A stretch of DNA of 64,000 nucleotides from Macrophomina tecta (taxonomy: Eukaryota; Ascomycota; Dothideomycetes; Botryosphaeriales; Botryosphaeriaceae). Where the stretch lies: positions 2,914,001 through 2,978,000 of the forward strand of contig JAKSGN010000035.1 of the NCBI GenBank assembly GCA_024180945.1, given 5' to 3'. The notes beneath the pieces were generated by a model that was given only the letters and a program-made list of their open reading frames with translations, was not told the origin of the DNA and ran no database searches. The translations under genes were made by a program, and so were the position numbers. This document shows, in pieces, positions 1 through 11,040 of the stretch. Each line of letters starts with the position of its first letter. The first letter of the stretch is position 1.

Positions 1-1453
1 GTAAGACGTCATGCCGAATGGTGTGTTGGGCGGAATGACGTAGTTGCCGTAAGTGATGGGCGTGTGGGGGTTGCTGCGCGTGAGGCGCTGCGTTACACCA
101 TAGGAAAGCCGGAGCGCTACAGCCCGCAGCCGTTAGCTCGTGACATTATATTTTTTTGCGGGGTGTTTGCTACCTTCTTGAATCACAGCGTTCAGGTAGG
201 GGAGCTTCTCGAGGTCTGCGAGCGCTGGTATCTGCTCAGGGTCTGGAATAGCTTCAGAGAGTTCTTGGCGCAGGCGCTCGTGGATGGCGCGGTCCTTCAG
301 GACCCAGAAGCTCGCCATCGTCAGAACTGACTTGGTCGTGTCGATCCCTGCAGCCGTTATGCTTGCTGCTTCGTGGTACCTGGCATGCGATTGTCAGTCT
401 CCCGGCACCATATGGCTAGGTAGATACACACATGAGCGTTAAGCTGACTTCTTCCTTTGAAAGATTCGAGAGAAGCTCATTGAAGACGGTTCGATGAGAG
501 ACGTGTTTGTGGCTGTCACTCTCGCCCCTCATGATTTTGCGAATCTGGTTCTTGATCTCCTGTTGTTGGGCATCAGCTACCATCCTACAGCAGGACATGG
601 AGAAAGGAAAGTAAAAGAGAGGATCCACACACCCCATGGAAGCGGAACACAGCACCCATCTCTGGATTCAGAGACTCAAGAAGCGACTGCGGAAGAGCGT
701 TTAGGGTCCTCAGCACGATAGGGAAGTGTGTCGTCACGTGTAGTGAGTAGGCTAAATTCTTGATAGCGGTGGTGAAGGGCGCTATGAAGTTTGGATATTC
801 GATGAAGTCGTAAGACATGGCTTGAGTGTACCAGGTGAGAGAGTCGGCAGCAAGGGCACCCCAGGCTTCGTTGAGGCAGATGACCTTGTCAGTACCAGTG
901 TACTGTTGCTGAAAGATGCCGCACAGCCTGTCGACCCGCGACTGGATATATGGGCTGAATTTAAGTATTTTCTGACGCGAAAAGAAAGGCGCTACCGCAG
1001 CACGGCGGCGCTGGTGGTTTGCGTGACTGACGACATCGAACGTCGACTGCGCAATGTTGAAACGATGGGCCAAGTAGGGCATTTTGCTGTGCCGCGACTT
1101 GGTGCTGTAGAGCTCATCGTAGAAGTCGGGATCGCAGATGTGGATCTCCCACGGCGTGATCCGAACGATGGGCCCTGCGGCGCATTAATATTGAAGGCGT
1201 TTCTAGTTAAGCAGAGCGCACCGTATTTCTCGTGCCATTCAGCAATTTTAAAGACGAACTGGCCACCCTTAACGACATCGTAGTAAACCTCGTTCCAGCC
1301 GGTCGCGGCGGCGAGCTTGGAGCCGGGAAAGCGAGCGAGAGGACTCAGGAAAAGGCGATAAACAACGAGCAAGGCATTGAACAAGACGAGCAGTAGCAGC
1401 GAGTGCAGAGCAAGCTCCCACGGTGACATTTGTAAAAGCCGAGTGGGGAGCAT
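1..1453 (-). CDS. Cytochrome P450 (P450-1), 3' end outside window
   Basis: Microsomal haem-thiolate monooxygenase, probably oxidising the polyketide of the neighbouring PKS cluster. Exons read as complement(<1..116, 174..379, 432..584, 631..1174, 1222..1453), and every splice phase agrees. The ATG at 1453 is followed by an N-terminal hydrophobic anchor and the hinge SPLARFPG. Next come the WHEKYGPIVRI region, the I-helix (AAGIDTT, the O2-binding groove) and the K-helix region LRLSYG. The haem-cysteine loop lies beyond the left edge and cannot be judged. The N-terminus closely resembles P450-2 at 11041 (VVYRLFLSPLARFPG against VVYRLYFSPLAAFPG), so the two are paralogues of the fungal CYP group common in polyketide and terpenoid clusters. 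No lesion is visible in the part seen. Substrate unknown. Confidence 0.9.
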
Positions 1454-1989
1454 TTTCTCTGCTGGAAGATTGTTTGCGGGTCAGGAGCTGCTGAATACAT
1501 GGAAGGTCTGTCTTGCAGGCACTTTATCTCAATTGGAACTTTTCCTTGGCGAATGGGAGCGCACGGGGCGGTTACGGCTAAGTGGAAGGAGAAGGAGGAG
1601 GGAGAGGAGGAGGAGGAGGAGCAGAAGGAGGAGGGGCGCATGCAGCCAACTTGGAGTTGCAGCTAGGCGCCAACAACACCTCCGATTGCACCATCTTACA
1701 AAGTTACTATGAATGAAGCTGGCTATCAACCGCTGCAGAATCCTTCAGCTTTTTTTTTTTTTTTTTTTTTTGATAAGCAGCCTGTCCCGACAGGTTGGTT
1801 TGGCCGCGTCAGGGGTCATTCGGAAACATCCGTGCATCGGTATTATCGATATCAAGTATTAGGGGGACGACCCCTGGAGTGGGGGCGGAACTTGCTGGGA
1901 GCATGGGATAAATGCATCGTTCTTCCGGTGTCTACCTAAACCGCACGCTAGGAATCGCATCATCTCTGCCTACCAATTGATCTTACAGA
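1454..1989. promoter_or_regulatory. Divergent intergenic region between P450-1 and hydrolase
   Basis: The region separates two divergently transcribed cluster genes and so must hold both promoters. It contains a GA-rich low-complexity tract at about 1583-1636 and an uninterrupted run of 22 T at 1750-1771. No coding family is recognised. The regulator binding site could not be identified by eye. Confidence 0.5.
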
Positions 1990-2846
1990 ATGGGAGTCCG
2001 AATTCTCTGCCTCCACGGCATGGGCGTAAACGCCGATATTTTCAAAGTTCAGACAGGTGTGCCTCTGTCATGTAAATTGAATCGCGAGTGCTGAAGCTCA
2101 CATGGACTCAAGCATGTTTCCGTAAACTTCTGCCACTTGACTACGAATTTGTTTTCCTCCAGGGCCTTGCAGAGTGCGAGCCGGCGCCTGGTGTGGCAGC
2201 CTTCTTTCCGGGCCCCTACCGGTGCTGGTACGACACGCCCACCAGCACCAAAGTCAAGAAGGCACACGTCGCGGTGCTGGACTACATCAAGACCTCCGGG
2301 CCCTTTGACGGCGTCATGGGCTTCAGCCAGGGCGCCGCCGTGGCCGCTTCCATCTTGCTCCATCACCAACTGGACGGCTTGAGCCCTCCATTCCGCTTGG
2401 GCATCTTCATCTGCTCGCCATTGCCCTCCTCCCACAGTCTCAACCACGGCATCGACACCCGCGCCTACTTCGGCTCCCCGACCGACGTGGTTGTCCGCCG
2501 TGACTGCCCCAACGAGGTGCCGGCGCACCTGATCACTGACGAGAAGTACCTGCGCGGCGAGGAGAGGCTGGCTACTGCTGGCCTGTCGACTACCGCGCCC
2601 ACCCAGGCCAGCTTCTACCAGATGTTCCATCCAACTGTCGACCATGTGCGCGTCACTATTCCCACTGTCCACATCACCGGAGCTAGAGACAGGTGGCGCC
2701 GTCACTCGTTGGACGTTGCCATGCTGTGCTCTGCCGAACTGGCAGTCTCGTTTGAGCACACCGGAGGACATGAGATTCCGCCGGCTTTCGCAGAGGACAT
2801 GTGTGACCTTATTGAGGGCGTGGTTTCCATTGCCATGGCGGTTTGA
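1990..2846 (+). CDS. FSH1-family serine hydrolase (LovG-like thiohydrolase)
   Basis: Alpha/beta hydrolase of the FSH1 (PF03959) family. In HR-PKS clusters, members such as LovG release the finished chain from the ACP by thioester hydrolysis, which is the inferred role here. Exons are 1990..2056 and 2113..2846, giving 266 aa. The start MGVRILCLHGMGVNADIF is the family N-terminus. The catalytic serine lies in GFSQG, the aspartate in GARDRW and the histidine in HTGGHEIP, so the triad is complete. There is no signal peptide, so it is cytosolic. It is divergent from P450-1 and convergent with SDR-1. The HR-PKS has no C-terminal thioesterase, so a free-standing hydrolase fits. No lesion seen. Confidence 0.9.
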
Positions 2847-3062
2847 ATTGTGTCAGTACTCCATGCGCTGGCGCGAGCTGTCTCTGATCAATGCGGGCAC
2901 GTAGCAACAAGGTAGCTCTCTCTATGAATGCTTGCGCGTATGTTTGTAGATTTCTGCTTTCAAGCTCTCTTGAATATGTAGGGCGGTCTTCTCGATAGAG
3001 AATGCAACAACGCTTCGCGCTTTTCTCATCAATCCATATTCTGGCCTAGAAGCACTATCTTT

Positions 3063-3923
3063 TCACCACGGGCTCTCAGTTCCAGCGTAGTCGAGGAAAA
3101 GGCCCAGGACGGTCTTGTTATCGGCCTTATCGAGCTGGTTTGTGTCAGCAGGTTGCTCTTCGAGGCCAGGAGGATAGCACGCCACTCACGATGCTGATAA
3201 TTCCGTTGATGCTGTCTTCGACGGGCACCGCGGCCTTCTCCATGCCGACAGCTCTGGCGCCGTCATTGCCCATGTCAGTCTGAGCCCAGCCCGGGTGTAT
3301 ACTGAGGGCAATGAGCCAGTCGTTCTCCATCTGGATCTTGCGCACAATCGCGTTCGTGGCAGCCTTGGACGAGGCGTAGGCCCCTTGGGGGAAGCGGAAG
3401 GTCAGCATGCTTCAAACCGAGCCGGCCATGCTGCCCATGACCAGGAGCCTGGGCCGCGCGGCCTTGCGCAGCAGTGGCAGCGTGGTCTGGAACAGACGGA
3501 CGACGGCGATGGCGTTGACCTCGACGTGGTCGCGCAGCTCCGACAGCTCCACCTCGTCCAGGCGGGCCAGCCGGCAAATGCCTGCATTGGACACGACGAT
3601 GTCGAGGCGGTCGATGCCGTGGTCGCGCTGCAGGGTCTCCACGGCGGCGGCGTGGTCGGCATCCGATCTGCTCTCCAACTGCAGCACAGCCAGCTTCGAT
3701 CCTTCAGCCGGCTGGAGCTGGGAGAGTGCCTGGGCGGTCTGGTGCGCAGGATCGCGGACCCCGGCGGCAACGAAGGTGTTGGGCTGCTGCAGGTAGTGCT
3801 CCACCAAGGCCCTGCCCAGCCCTGTGCGCTAGTCAGTTTCTGGACAATTGCTGGTTCGACTGCAGCGGCGTCCTCACCTCTGTTGGCGCCGGTAATCAGC
3901 GTTACCTGCGTGTACTGTGACAT
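3063..3923 (-). pseudogene. Short-chain dehydrogenase SDR-1, in-frame TGA
   Basis: NAD(P)-dependent ketoreductase of the sniffer/C-factor type SDR group, often found in polyketide clusters. Exons are complement(3063..3134, 3190..3821, 3878..3923) with consistent phases, about 249 codons. The cofactor motif TGANRGLG spans the first intron. NAG (VVSNAG), the serine strand (MGSMAG) and the catalytic YASSK follow, and the protein ends in DYAGTESPW. The codon at 3412-3414 is TGA, between MAGSV and SMLTF, in the same frame as the conserved sequence on both sides. No splice pair removes it. As read, the enzyme would stop before the catalytic tyrosine. It could be a real nonsense mutation or a base-call error. 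Confidence 0.8.
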
Positions 3924-4481
3924 TGCCTTTGGAGGCGGGATTGTATGACTGCTCCTGATTGCCGGCAGATGGTTCGATAGCAGGACGGACCAGAGGCATT
4001 TCTGCATCCAGCTTTATACGCCTTTCCCGCGTCGGGAATTGGTAAGCCGCAAGCCGCGGCGGGGGGAACCCCCATGCAGGATCTGGGGTGCAGGCGCCCG
4101 CAGCAGGGGCAATGTTTATTTTGTGGGCCGGCCCGCCCCCGCGGCAGGGCGGTTGCGTTTCCGGATCGAGCAGAGACCCTTGCAGCAGGGGCCACGTCTG
4201 CCGGCCATGCACAATCCTCGCCAGCCGTGCGGCACGGGATGGCACATCGGCTGAGAAGGCCAATTATCCATGTCAATCACCCGTCTGGGCTGGGTATGCG
4301 CCTGCGGCTCCGGAGAAATACAAATGCGATCTACATGCATGAATCGCACCATTTTAGCCCCCCAGCACAGTCTATTCGCTTTGCGGCCTCTAAACGCAGT
4401 TGTGACAAGACAGACCCCTGCCACCGAGCCGGAAAAGACGGGCGAGGATTTTACCCGCGCAGAAAGAGAAGGCAACGCTGC
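3924..4481. promoter_or_regulatory. Intergenic region upstream of SDR-1, downstream of MFS
   Basis: SDR-1 starts at its left edge and the MFS gene ends at its right edge, both on the minus strand, so it should hold the SDR-1 promoter. It is GC-rich and noncoding as far as I can see, with several GC-rich triplets of the kind Zn2Cys6 regulators bind, but no clear palindrome repeated elsewhere in the cluster. Confidence 0.4.
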
Positions 4482-6396
4482 TCAGGCAGCAGCGCCAGCA
4501 CTCACGGTGCTAGGAAGGCGTTTCAACGGCGCCAACAGGGCCACCAGGGTGGCCACGCCCGCCAGCGCGGTACCGATAATCCAGGCCGCTTCGAGGCCCT
4601 TCATGTACGCGCGCAGGATTCCGGCCAGCTCGGCGCCGGAGAAAATGCTGCGCAGCTCCGTGGCCCCGGTTGCAACCACGAGCTCGGGGTCCGTGTCGGG
4701 AGCAAATGCTGCGAGCGACGCCACCATGCGGTTTGCAAAGACGCTTTCGGCCGCTGACACGGACAGCGCCCCGCTGACAAGCTGGAAGACTGTGCTTGGA
4801 GTTAGTGAGCTGTCTTCGCGCCGGGCCTGAGGGCTAACGTACAGAGCACTGTGGCTGTCGTCGCGGCTATGTCTTCCATGGTCGAGAAGGCCTGCGCTGC
4901 AATGACGGGCACCTGGATGCTGGTGCCAACTCCAATCCCGAACACGATCTGGTATCCCACGTATTTGCCCATACTCGTGCCGAAGTCGAGCGTGTAGAGC
5001 AGCCCCGCTCCCACCGTGAGGAAGATGGAGCCGACCACCAGCGGAATTTTGAAGAACTTGACATACTGCATGGTATGGCTGCTAACAAGAGTGGCAATTG
5101 CTGCTGCGAGTTAGCCGAGCACGCTGTGGGTCGAGGGCCACAGGACTCACAGGATGACAGAATGAGAGGCAGGTTGCGCACTCCACTCGCTGAGGGAGAC
5201 GCGTTATCGATTGCCTGAAAATAGATGGGCAGATAGTAAATCATCAAGAAGTTGGAGGCGTTCATGCTAGCCAGCAAGGCGCCTGTCAGCCAAAGGCTTC
5301 GTCGAGCAGAGGCGAGAATGAGACAACGCACAAAAAGATGAAGGTGCTGCAAGCGAGGACCACTCTGGTTCGCAGGATCCGGACCACAATCAGAGCTCGT
5401 TCCTTCTGTACGTACTGCAGAATGCAGAAGACTGCGGTAAGAAGGATCCAGCCAACAAGAGCGCCGACGACATCGGCATCGCCCCAGGGCTTGGTGACAC
5501 CGCCCCATTGCAGGGCCAGGATGTAGCATACTAGTGCGGCGAGGATGGAGATAGTCCCAGCCCCGTCCATCTGCAGCAGGATCTCTTTAGCGGAAGCCTT
5601 CGCAGGGCGGGCTGAAGCGGGCGTGCGGAAGAAGAGAGCCAAGATAGCGAGAGCAACACCTCCGATTGGAAGGTTGATGTAGAAGCTGCAGCCCACTGTC
5701 AGCTGTGCATGCCAGGGGCCTGACGTGTCGACCTACCACCATCGCCATGAGACCTTTTCTGTGAAAACACCACCGAGCAGCGGGCCGGCGACACTGGCCA
5801 GGCTGAAGACAGCCCCGATGAGACCAACATACGTGGGCATCTTACTGGGCGGCGACACATAGGCGATGATAACGTAACAACCACCGGTGATGCCTGCACC
5901 ACCCCATCCGGTAATCGCACGGCCCACAATAAGCGCATTGCTATTCGGAGAGGCGGCACAGACCAGGCTGCCCACTTCGAACAGGGTGACGGCAACAAAG
6001 AAGGTGGATTTCAGCGGGAAGTACTTGTAAGCCTTGCCCCAGAACGACTGGAAGACGGCAAGGGTAAGGAAGAAGGCGGAGCCATACCAGCCGACGTCCT
6101 GGAGGCGGCGAAACTGATCTGTGATGCGTGGAATGGCTGTAGCGACAATGCTCTGGACGGCTTTCAGCAGGGACTAGCCCGAAGGGGCAGGTGGAGGTGC
6201 ACGAACCATGTCAAGGGCGACCTAGACGCCGACTGTTAGCGTACAAACAACGGGTGAACCAGGCGGGCCATCGTACCAGGAACATACTGAGCAGCAGAGC
6301 CGCGAGGATCAGACTCAGCTTCAAGCCACTCGGATACTCAGGAGCGGCATCTTGGCTCTCGCGCAGCGATTTTTCCTCGCTCTGTGAGCTCGACAT
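4482..6396 (-). CDS. MFS drug/metabolite exporter (14-TM DHA type)
   Basis: Proton-coupled plasma-membrane efflux pump, the probable exporter of the cluster product. Seven exons: complement(4482..4789, 4843..5103, 5151..5266, 5332..5685, 5737..6152, 6207..6221, 6277..6396). They total 1590 nt (529 aa) with all phases consistent. The cytosolic N-terminus is followed by the TM1 and motif region split as [16 protein letters not shown]. Further on are motif C-like [12 protein letters not shown], the [13 protein letters not shown] junction typical of 14-TM fungal MDR transporters, and [10 protein letters not shown]. Exon 2 is only 15 nt (five codons, VALDM). No lesion found. It is divergent from the FAD oxidase and may share its promoter region. 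Confidence 0.9.
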
Positions 6397-6852
6397 GGCG
6401 GTCTGCGGTGGGCAAGGAAATGCAGAGAACGGATTTTGGTGAGTGGATGTTTCGACGTGGCTTCAACCCGCCGTCGTCATCATCCAGTGAGAATTCTAAC
6501 GCTTTGCTCTCACCTCCAGCCCCTTACTCCTTCCTTCGCCTTTCGTTGCAAGCCGTGTTGGTGGCGGAAGGGCCTATCTTTGGCTGTCTGTCTCGTGGGG
6601 TTGGCGTGTGGGCGTGGGATGGTGGCCTTTTTTGCAAGCGACTCGGGCCCTTGATGGCGTTGGATACTCTCATGCTCCATCCTTCAAGCAATACATGGCG
6701 TAGCAGAGGGCGTTGGAGGCTGAGAGGACGGCCAACTTCGTAGAACGTACAAATAGACGGGTGTTGAGCTCGAGAATGAAGAAGTATCACCACCGGTCAA
6801 TCTACTGCAGCATCCTTCCAGTCCTTGCTTGCAAAAGTCACCTCTGCTCAAA
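6397..6852. promoter_or_regulatory. Divergent promoter region, MFS / FAD oxidase
   Basis: The 456 bp between divergent MFS and oxidase start codons presumably hold both promoters. No coding sequence is recognised. No TATA box or regulator site could be assigned with confidence. Confidence 0.45.
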
Positions 6853-8697
6853 ATGGTCTCCATTCGGACTCTTGCGGCCTTGGCCATGGGCTTCAACCTT
6901 TCCCTCTTGCCCCTTGGGGCCGCCTCTCCCTCACATGCCTCTTGCCGCTGCATGCCAGGGGACAAGTGCTGGCCAGGTCAGCACGAGTGGGCCCAGCTCA
7001 ACCGCACAGTTGGTGGGAAGTTGATATCAAACGTTCCTTTGGCCCACGTCTGCCATGATCCGACGTATGACGAAGACGCCTGCAACTACTTGAAAGAGCA
7101 ATGGAAGTGGCCGGTCATCCAGTAAGCCCTCGATAGCTCGGACCTTTAAGGCACGAACGGTAAAGACTAACGCGAGGTCTCAACAGCGAGACTAGCAGCT
7201 CAGACATAATGAGCGCTTACTTCCGGAACGCAAGTTGCGATCCTTTCACTCCGCGCGAGCAGCCGTGCGAGTTGGGAAACTACCCCGTGTACTCTATCAA
7301 CGTGTCGTCGGCGGCGGATATCGCTGCGGGAGTCAAGTTCGCGCAGCAGAAGAACATCCGTCTAGTGATCAAGAACACAGGGCATGAGTGAGCAGCGCCC
7401 CTCTGAGTCAGGCAACCCTCCATATTGCTAACGAACTGCCAGCTTTCTCGGGAAAAGCACCGGAAAAGGCTCGCTTGGACTCTGGACACACAACATGAAC
7501 GATATTCGGGTATTCAAGAACTACAACAGCACACTATATACCGGGCCGGCCGTCAAGATGGGCGCCGGAGTGCGCGGGGCCGAGGCCTTGCCGGCAACTC
7601 ACGACGCTGGCCTCATAGTCGTTGGAGGCAGCTGCCCATCCGTTGGACTGACTGGCGGCTTCACTCAGGGAGGCGGTCACGGCGCGCTCAGCAGCTCGTT
7701 CGGCATGGGGGCGGACCAAGTACTTGAGTGGGAAGTCGTCACGGCCGACGGCCGGCACACCACCGCCACGCCCACCAAGAATGCAGACCTGTACTGGGCC
7801 CTAAGTGGCGGCGGGCCGGGCGCCTACGCTGTCGTGGTCTCGGTCACGGTGCGCGCATACAAGGACCGCAGAATCGGCGGTGCAGCCATGTCTTTTGCCT
7901 CGACGGGCGTCTCTAACGACACGTACTGGAAGGGCATTCACGCCTGGCAATCGTTCATTCCGAAGCTGGTGGATGCGGGCGCCACGGCAAGCTACCTGAT
8001 ATCGACGGAGCAATTCTTCCTCCAGCCCCTAACGGTCCCTGGCGCCAGCGAGAACGCAACAAGGTCGTTGATCAAGCCTTTCACGGATGCCCTTAGCCGC
8101 TTGAACATCCCATTCTCCCTCAACATCACTTCTGACCCCACGTGGATGGACCATTACGTCCGCTACCTCGGCCCGCTTCCGCAGGGCCAGTGGCCGGTCG
8201 ACCGGCTGATGGGCGGCCGCCTGATCCCGCGCCAGGTCTCGACCAACAACACGGACGCGCTGGTGGGCGCGCTGCGCGACATCGCCGAGAACACGTCGGC
8301 GTACCTGGGCTTCATCGCGGTGCAGTCGGACGCAGCCAAGGCCGTGGCGCCGAACTCGATCCCGCCGCAGTGGCGCACGTCGGTCGCCAGCGCGCTGATC
8401 CAGACGCAGTGGAACTTCACCGCGCCGATGGCGGACAACCGCGCGCAGCTGGCCGAGCTCAACGACGTCGTCATCCCCAAGATCGAGGCCGTCACGCCCG
8501 GCGCCGGCACCTACCTGAATGAGGCCAACTTCGCGCTCGCGTCGTGGAAGGAGGACTTCTACGGCGTCAACTACGCCCGCCTCCGCCGCGTCAAGAAGAC
8601 CTGGGACCCGCGGGACCTGTTCTACGGCCCCACGATGGTCGGGGGCGATGCCTGGAGCGTCCAGGGTGACGGAAGGCTTTGCCGTCCTGCTGCCTGA
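6853..8697 (+). CDS. Secreted FAD-linked oxidase (berberine-bridge / VAO type)
   Basis: FAD-dependent oxidase with FAD_binding_4 and a C-terminal BBE domain. Relatives in HR-PKS clusters, such as Sol5 in solanapyrone biosynthesis, oxidise an alcohol or trigger cyclisation, so a tailoring role is inferred. Exons are 6853..7121, 7187..7387 and 7443..8697, giving 574 aa. The ATG at 6853 opens a signal peptide (MVSIRTLAALAMGF...), and several N-x-S/T sequons fit secretion. The likely histidyl-FAD site is in KNTGHDF, formed across intron 2. The second attachment candidate is the cysteine of GGSCPSVG, so bicovalent FAD is plausible. The BBE end is present (NYARLRRVKKTWDPRDLFYG). No lesion seen. Confidence 0.9.
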
Positions 8698-9615
8698 GCC
8701 GCTTTGCGGCCGTGTCATCTCGCGAAGTGCTCACATACCTCTTTCCGCCCCCCACCCATAGACTGCTCTGCTTCACAGCCCTTTTCCGCCACCTATTCAT
8801 CGCCCGACCGCAAGATTCCTGCATCCATTCATCTTCCCTTGACCATTTCTCTTTACTCTCCTCTCCTTCAGAATAGATTGTAGTAGCAAAATTGCATCCT
8901 GCCCTAAGTCGACCTTGTTGATACTCGAGAGATAGATGTACCATGAGTGCCGCAAGCTTTTCCCACATGTATAGCGAATGGGGGGGTGTTGTGCCCGCAC
9001 GACCGCGCCCGCTTTACTGCAGGAGCACATAACCCGGGACAGATCGTGACCAAATGCCACACAGACGGCACGCCGGGCGCTGTCGGTTGCGGAGATTTCA
9101 CCCGCGACCGCCTTCGCATTGCGCGGTGCACATCGTCGCATGCACGTGCAGTGTGTGTATGTACTAAGTTCTGACGTGGGGCTTGGGGGGTGTAGATCCG
9201 AGCCATTCACTCTTCAGTCAATCGCAGAGATGTTATCCGGCGGCGGTTGGGAACTCGATGCGAGATGGGCCGACAGGCCGCATCGCGAGAGCGGCGTCGG
9301 TCAGCAAGAGGTCCGCTTAAGCTATAGATCAGGGTGCGGCTTCCCGCCGGTGAATTAGGGCGCGAGGCGGGCGCTTGCGCGTTTTGCGTAAAGAGTTGCG
9401 GTGGCGCTGACGCACGAGCGATCGGGTCGCACCAGCGAAGGAAGATCGGCGAATTGAGGGGGCAGGCCCCACACCATGCAACGGACGAAGCGAGACCAAC
9501 GAGGAAAACAACGGCGGAGAGACGTCGCGGTGAGCAAATGCAATGGATTCTCTCTACGGAACTATACTAAAGTCTCAAGCTCAATCTAGAACAAAGCACG
9601 GCCTCCCCGCGCCTT
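8698..9615. other. Convergent intergenic region, no gene recognised
   Basis: The 3' ends of the FAD oxidase and SDR-2 face each other across this 918-bp stretch. Only short open frames without family resemblance were seen. It presumably holds both 3' UTRs. Confidence 0.5.
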
Positions 9616-10424
9616 CTACCAGGCAAAGTCGCCGCCCTCAATGGTGGGGAAGTGGCCGGACGTTTTCTCCCTGGTGGCGCTGTCGACGGTGGAGACAATG
9701 AAGTTGACGGAGTCGGAGATGGTCGTGGTCGCCTCCTTCATGCCGAAGAAGGCGGCGCCGGCGTTACCCATGTCGGTCTGGACAAAGCTATTGCAAGGGG
9801 ACAATGAGATCAGCAGTATTCTGGGCAACCAAGGCAGGCAGCAGCACTCACCCAGGATCGACAGAGAAGGAGATGATGTCCTGGTGCTCGAGGTGGATCT
9901 TCCGGGTAATGTAGTGGACAAAGGCCTTGGAGACCCCGTAGGCGGACATGGGGAACGGGCGGGTCTCCATGGCGCTGATGGAGCCCATGGGAGAGCCGAG
10001 CGCGACGAACTTGGCCGGGGCGGCGGCCTTCTGGAGGAGCGGCAGGACGGCCTGGAAGAGCAGCAGCGGGCCGTAGGCGTTGACCTCAAGGTGGCGCTTG
10101 AGGACATGGACGGGCAGCTTCGCAATGGGCGAGAAGTCGGTCGAGATGCCGGCGTTGGAGATGACAATGTCGAGGTGGTCAATGCCGTGCTTGGAGACCA
10201 GCTCCTGCACGGCCACCGTCGGGGCCTTCTCTTCGCTGCTGTCAATCTCGACCACGACAAGCTTGCTGCCGGTGCCCTTGGGCACGCCGGCCAAGGGCTC
10301 GGCCGAGGCAGCACTGCGCACGGCGGCGACGACGGTGGTGTTGTCCCGGCCGAGGAAGGCGGTGCCAGGCCCTTGCCAATGCCACGGCTGGCACCGGTGA
10401 TAAGGACAACGGTAGAGCAGACAT
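9616..10424 (-). pseudogene. Short-chain dehydrogenase SDR-2, two apparent frameshifts
   Basis: Sniffer-type SDR related to SDR-1 and to fungal ketoreductases of the norsolorinic-acid-reductase kind. Exons are complement(9616..9787, 9852..10424). The parts are all recognisable: ITGASRGIGKGLA (NAD(P) binding), VISNAG, the serine strand ALGSPMGS, catalytic YGVSK, VDPGFVQTDMG across the intron, and an end ...EGGDFAW. They do not share one frame. The ATG at 10424, in a good A-rich context, is out of phase with the TGASRGIG segment, implying one missing base near 10411-10421. A second missing base is implied near 10363, just after GKGLA. No GT-AG pair repairs either. It may be a genuine pseudogene or may carry base-call deletions. 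Confidence 0.75.
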
Positions 10425-11040
10425 TTTTGGCGCGGGGGAGTCGAGCGAGTCGGGGGATGCGAAGCAAGACAAGAACAACGACTTGAGAGTTTGGAGAGAG
10501 CTTTTGCGCGAAGATGCAGCTGACGAAGACTGTTTGGACATGGAAAGCGACTTACTGAGCGGACACCAAGACGGTGGCTTTATACGCTCGCGGTTCGCGA
10601 TTGGGGAGAGCCTTCGCGAGGCACAGCTGGCGGTGAGATTGGTAATGCGCGCTCTCAAGGCACGATGGTGCCGAGCTCGGTAATGCAACGGGGGGGTTGG
10701 AGAGACGAAAAGGGAAGCGCATCCGACGAAGCTGCGCAAGCGCGCCGGCGTGGCTTGCAGCTGCGGACAAAGAGGATTGCAGCAGGAAGAGGATTGCAGC
10801 AGGAAGAGGAGTGCAGCAGGAAGGCGGCGGTGCGGCGCATGCAGGCCCTGCATTCATTCTGGCGCCAAACAGCCCCCACGACCCACGCCGATGCAGCAGC
10901 AGGCGGGGCGACGGGCGAGGCCCACGCCGCCGCAGAGCACGGCTGCGCTCGTCCGGACGGAGCGCAGGCGTATAATTCTGGCGCAAGACGCCTCGCGGGG
11001 TGGGTGTCTCCAAACCGCACTTCAGCGAAAACAGCCAACG
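10425..11040. promoter_or_regulatory. Divergent promoter region, SDR-2 / P450-2
   Basis: This GC-rich 616-bp stretch lies between two divergent cluster genes and includes the 17-bp tandem repeat at 10771-10821. Long open frames cross it on both strands, but none has a family signature. Confidence 0.45.
10771..10821. repeat. 17-bp tandem repeat, three copies
   Basis: Three head-to-tail units of AGAGGATTGCAGCAGGA start at 10771, 10788 and 10805; the third has one change (GAGTG for GATTG). The repeat lies in the divergent promoter of SDR-2 and P450-2, about 220 bp before the P450-2 start. Confidence 0.85.
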
